Shown piece by piece: positions 13,180 to 14,610 of a stretch of DNA of 14,610 bases. The position numbers and the translations under genes were made by a program. Source of the DNA: Pedobacter schmidteae (GTDB lineage Bacteria; Bacteroidota; Bacteroidia; Sphingobacteriales; Sphingobacteriaceae); NCBI GenBank assembly GCA_945906015.1, contig CAMDQV010000021.1, positions 1 to 14,610 on the forward strand. The letters are read 5' to 3'. The notes below the pieces were generated by a model. That model was not told the DNA's origin and searched no databases. It was given only the letters and a program-made list of their open reading frames with translations. Positions within the stretch are counted from its first letter, which is position 1. Every line of letters begins with the position of its first letter.

Positions 13180-14610
13180 TTATTTTTTATTATTCCTAAA
13201 GCCTAAGTTATATGAAAATGACAGCGACACATTTGAACCAAGTTTTGATGAATTGATCATCCTGTCCACTCCAGCTCCCTCGTAGGCTTTATTAGCATTT
13301 ACGGCATTATTTTGATAAAATACTGTACTCTGATTTAGGATATCGCCAACATTAAGTTTGATCTCAACCTGAGATTTAAGAATTTTTTTACTTATTTGAA
13401 AATCAAATACATCACGCGCATTTTCATAGATATCTGGGTATCCCTGATATCCTACAAGGAATATTCTTTGTCCGATACGATTGTAAACTGATGTGAACGT
13501 AAGAGCAGTTTTAGGTGAGAAATATTGCAAACCTGCATTAATCAAATATGGTGACTGACCTTGAAGCGGTCGGTCAATCCCTTCGCCCTGAACTTGTGAA
13601 TTTATGTAAGTAGCATTGGCGAAAGCTGTTAAATTATTCAACCATTCCTTATCGCCCATAAAGCTTAGCTTTTTACGAATATCAAGCTCAATACCTAAAG
13701 ATGTTGCCTGATATGCATTCAGGTAATTTATACCCCTAACCACAGGTGTAGAGTTAGAATTTACACGTTGCTCAATTGGATTATTAAAGTTTTTATAAAA
13801 AGCTGAAACAGTAAAAGTTTCACCTGCAGAAGGATATAGCTCATACCTTAAATCACCATTGAAAATCTTAGCACGTTTTAAAGCAGGATTACCAGTTACT
13901 GAAGTCTGAGTAATGAAATCGTAATAATTAAATAAAGCCAATTCCCTGAATTCTGGTCTCGAAACTGTCTGAGATCCTGATAAACGAATATTTGAACTAG
14001 AATTTAAACTGTATGAAAAATTAGCAGATGGAAGAACATCAAAATTATCCTGTTTTGCTGCAATTTTTTGACTCGAAAAATCAATAGCATTTAAGGTTTG
14101 AGCAAATTGCTCAAAACGTGCACCATAAGAAAGTCTTATTTTTTCTCCTAATTTATTATCCATTAACAAAAAGCCAACATTCAAGTCAGAATTAGCATCA
14201 TAACTATCTGTATTATTCGAAAAATCGCTAAGTATATACCCATTGGTACTGATATTGGCCGGAGCAAAAATTTGTTCTTTGGGCAAGCCACTGATTGATT
14301 GCTCAAATGCCGAAGGGCCTACAAAAAAGTAATTAAATATTCTTGCACCAAAATCACGTTGCTTATATTGTTTCAAGACTCCAACTTTAAAGGTTGATTG
14401 CTGGTCAAACAATTTTATTGGAATTGCCACAGCTGCCTGAGCACCATAAGTATCTTCCTCTAGATTAGAAAATAATCTTCTGGTGTTTCTGTCAATAAGG
14501 CGAAAGGGTTGTTTTGTACCTAATGAACGGCGATAATCCAAAGAACTCTGATCAGGCTGATCACGTTCTACTCTGGAATAGTTCAAATTCCAAGTAAGTT
14601 TAATCTGCTT
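13180..14610 (-). CDS. TonB-dependent outer-membrane receptor, 5' part outside window
   Basis: The frame is open to the right edge; the leftmost apparent start (TTG at 14586) is internal, because the preceding codons continue a strand-like KQIKLTWNLNYSRVERDQ. The 476 visible residues are beta-barrel, with alternating hydrophobic strands, external loops and repeated family features. NIRLSGSQTVSRPEFREL marks the late barrel of Bacteroidota receptors, GNPALKRAKIFNGDLRYELY follows it, and the chain ends at the C-terminal strand NVSLSFSYNLGF, with an aromatic residue near the end as needed for barrel insertion. The plug and any carboxypeptidase-like N-terminal domain lie outside. It is followed after 98 bases by the beta-helix-like lipoprotein. 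No SusD gene is present, so a glycan system of the Sus type is not supported by what is visible. Confidence 0.9.
   Translation of the reverse strand, partial: KQIKLTWNLNYSRVERDQPDQSSLDYRRSLGTKQPFRLIDRNTRRLFSNLEEDTYGAQAAVAIPIKLFDQQSTFKVGVLKQYKQRDFGARIFNYFFVGPSAFEQSISGLPKEQIFAPANISTNGYILSDFSNNTDSYDANSDLNVGFLLMDNKLGEKIRLSYGARFEQFAQTLNAIDFSSQKIAAKQDNFDVLPSANFSYSLNSSSNIRLSGSQTVSRPEFRELALFNYYDFITQTSVTGNPALKRAKIFNGDLRYELYPSAGETFTVSAFYKNFNNPIEQRVNSNSTPVVRGINYLNAYQATSLGIELDIRKKLSFMGDKEWLNNLTAFANATYINSQVQGEGIDRPLQGQSPYLINAGLQYFSPKTALTFTSVYNRIGQRIFLVGYQGYPDIYENARDVFDFQISKKILKSQVEIKLNVGDILNQSTVFYQNNAVNANKAYEGAGVDRMINSSKLGSNVSLSFSYNLGFRNNKK

Overview
The window reads as a low-GC Bacteroidota chromosome, most likely order Sphingobacteriales; the genus cannot be fixed from this stretch. 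Four things point there: TAnnTTTG-type -7 promoter boxes; a TonB-dependent outer-membrane receptor paired with an SPII lipoprotein; a fused two-domain amino-acyl-lipid synthase; and the gene order rpsU - xer recombinase - raiA - tRNA cluster - tuf - tRNA-Trp - secE - nusG - rplKAJL.

Layout. Positions 1-6715 are a minus-strand translation block, read right to left. It runs rpsU, a tyrosine recombinase, a decayed raiA/hpf pseudogene, tRNA-Thr(TGT), tRNA-Tyr, tRNA-Gly, tRNA-Thr(GGT), tuf, a terminator, tRNA-Trp, secE, nusG, rplK, rplA, rplJ and rplL, which is cut by the window edge. Positions 6997-8425 hold a second minus-strand pair, a membrane-anchored helix-hairpin-helix protein overlapping apt. 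Positions 8585-11609 hold a plus-strand pair, an OlsF-like bifunctional acyltransferase and an exported transglutaminase-like protein. This pair ends at a near-perfect bidirectional terminator facing a third minus-strand unit, 11696-14610, made of the 3' part of a TonB-dependent receptor gene and a beta-helix-like lipoprotein.

How it fits together. The left half makes elongation factor, tRNAs, stalk and L1/L11 ribosomal proteins, the NusG elongation factor and the SecE translocon subunit, in at least three transcription units (rpsU/xer, tRNA-tuf, tRNA-Trp-secE-nusG-rpl). The right half is concerned with the cell envelope: lipid synthesis, an exported cysteine-enzyme-like protein and an outer-membrane uptake pair.

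Most notable signals. (1) The ribosome-hibernation gene raiA is present only as a wreck, with a lost start, stops and three frameshifts, while its neighbours are intact. (2) A 98-bp element between nusG and rplK is built from two 33-nt inverted arms, each of four 7-nt units (AGTAYNN) plus AGATA; a different 7-nt unit (AATTACG) forms an inverted structure inside the tRNA cluster. (3) An exact 11-bp tandem duplication spans the start codon of the transglutaminase-like gene. I see no phage, CRISPR, transposase or clear new defence system; most of the window is ordinary core genome.
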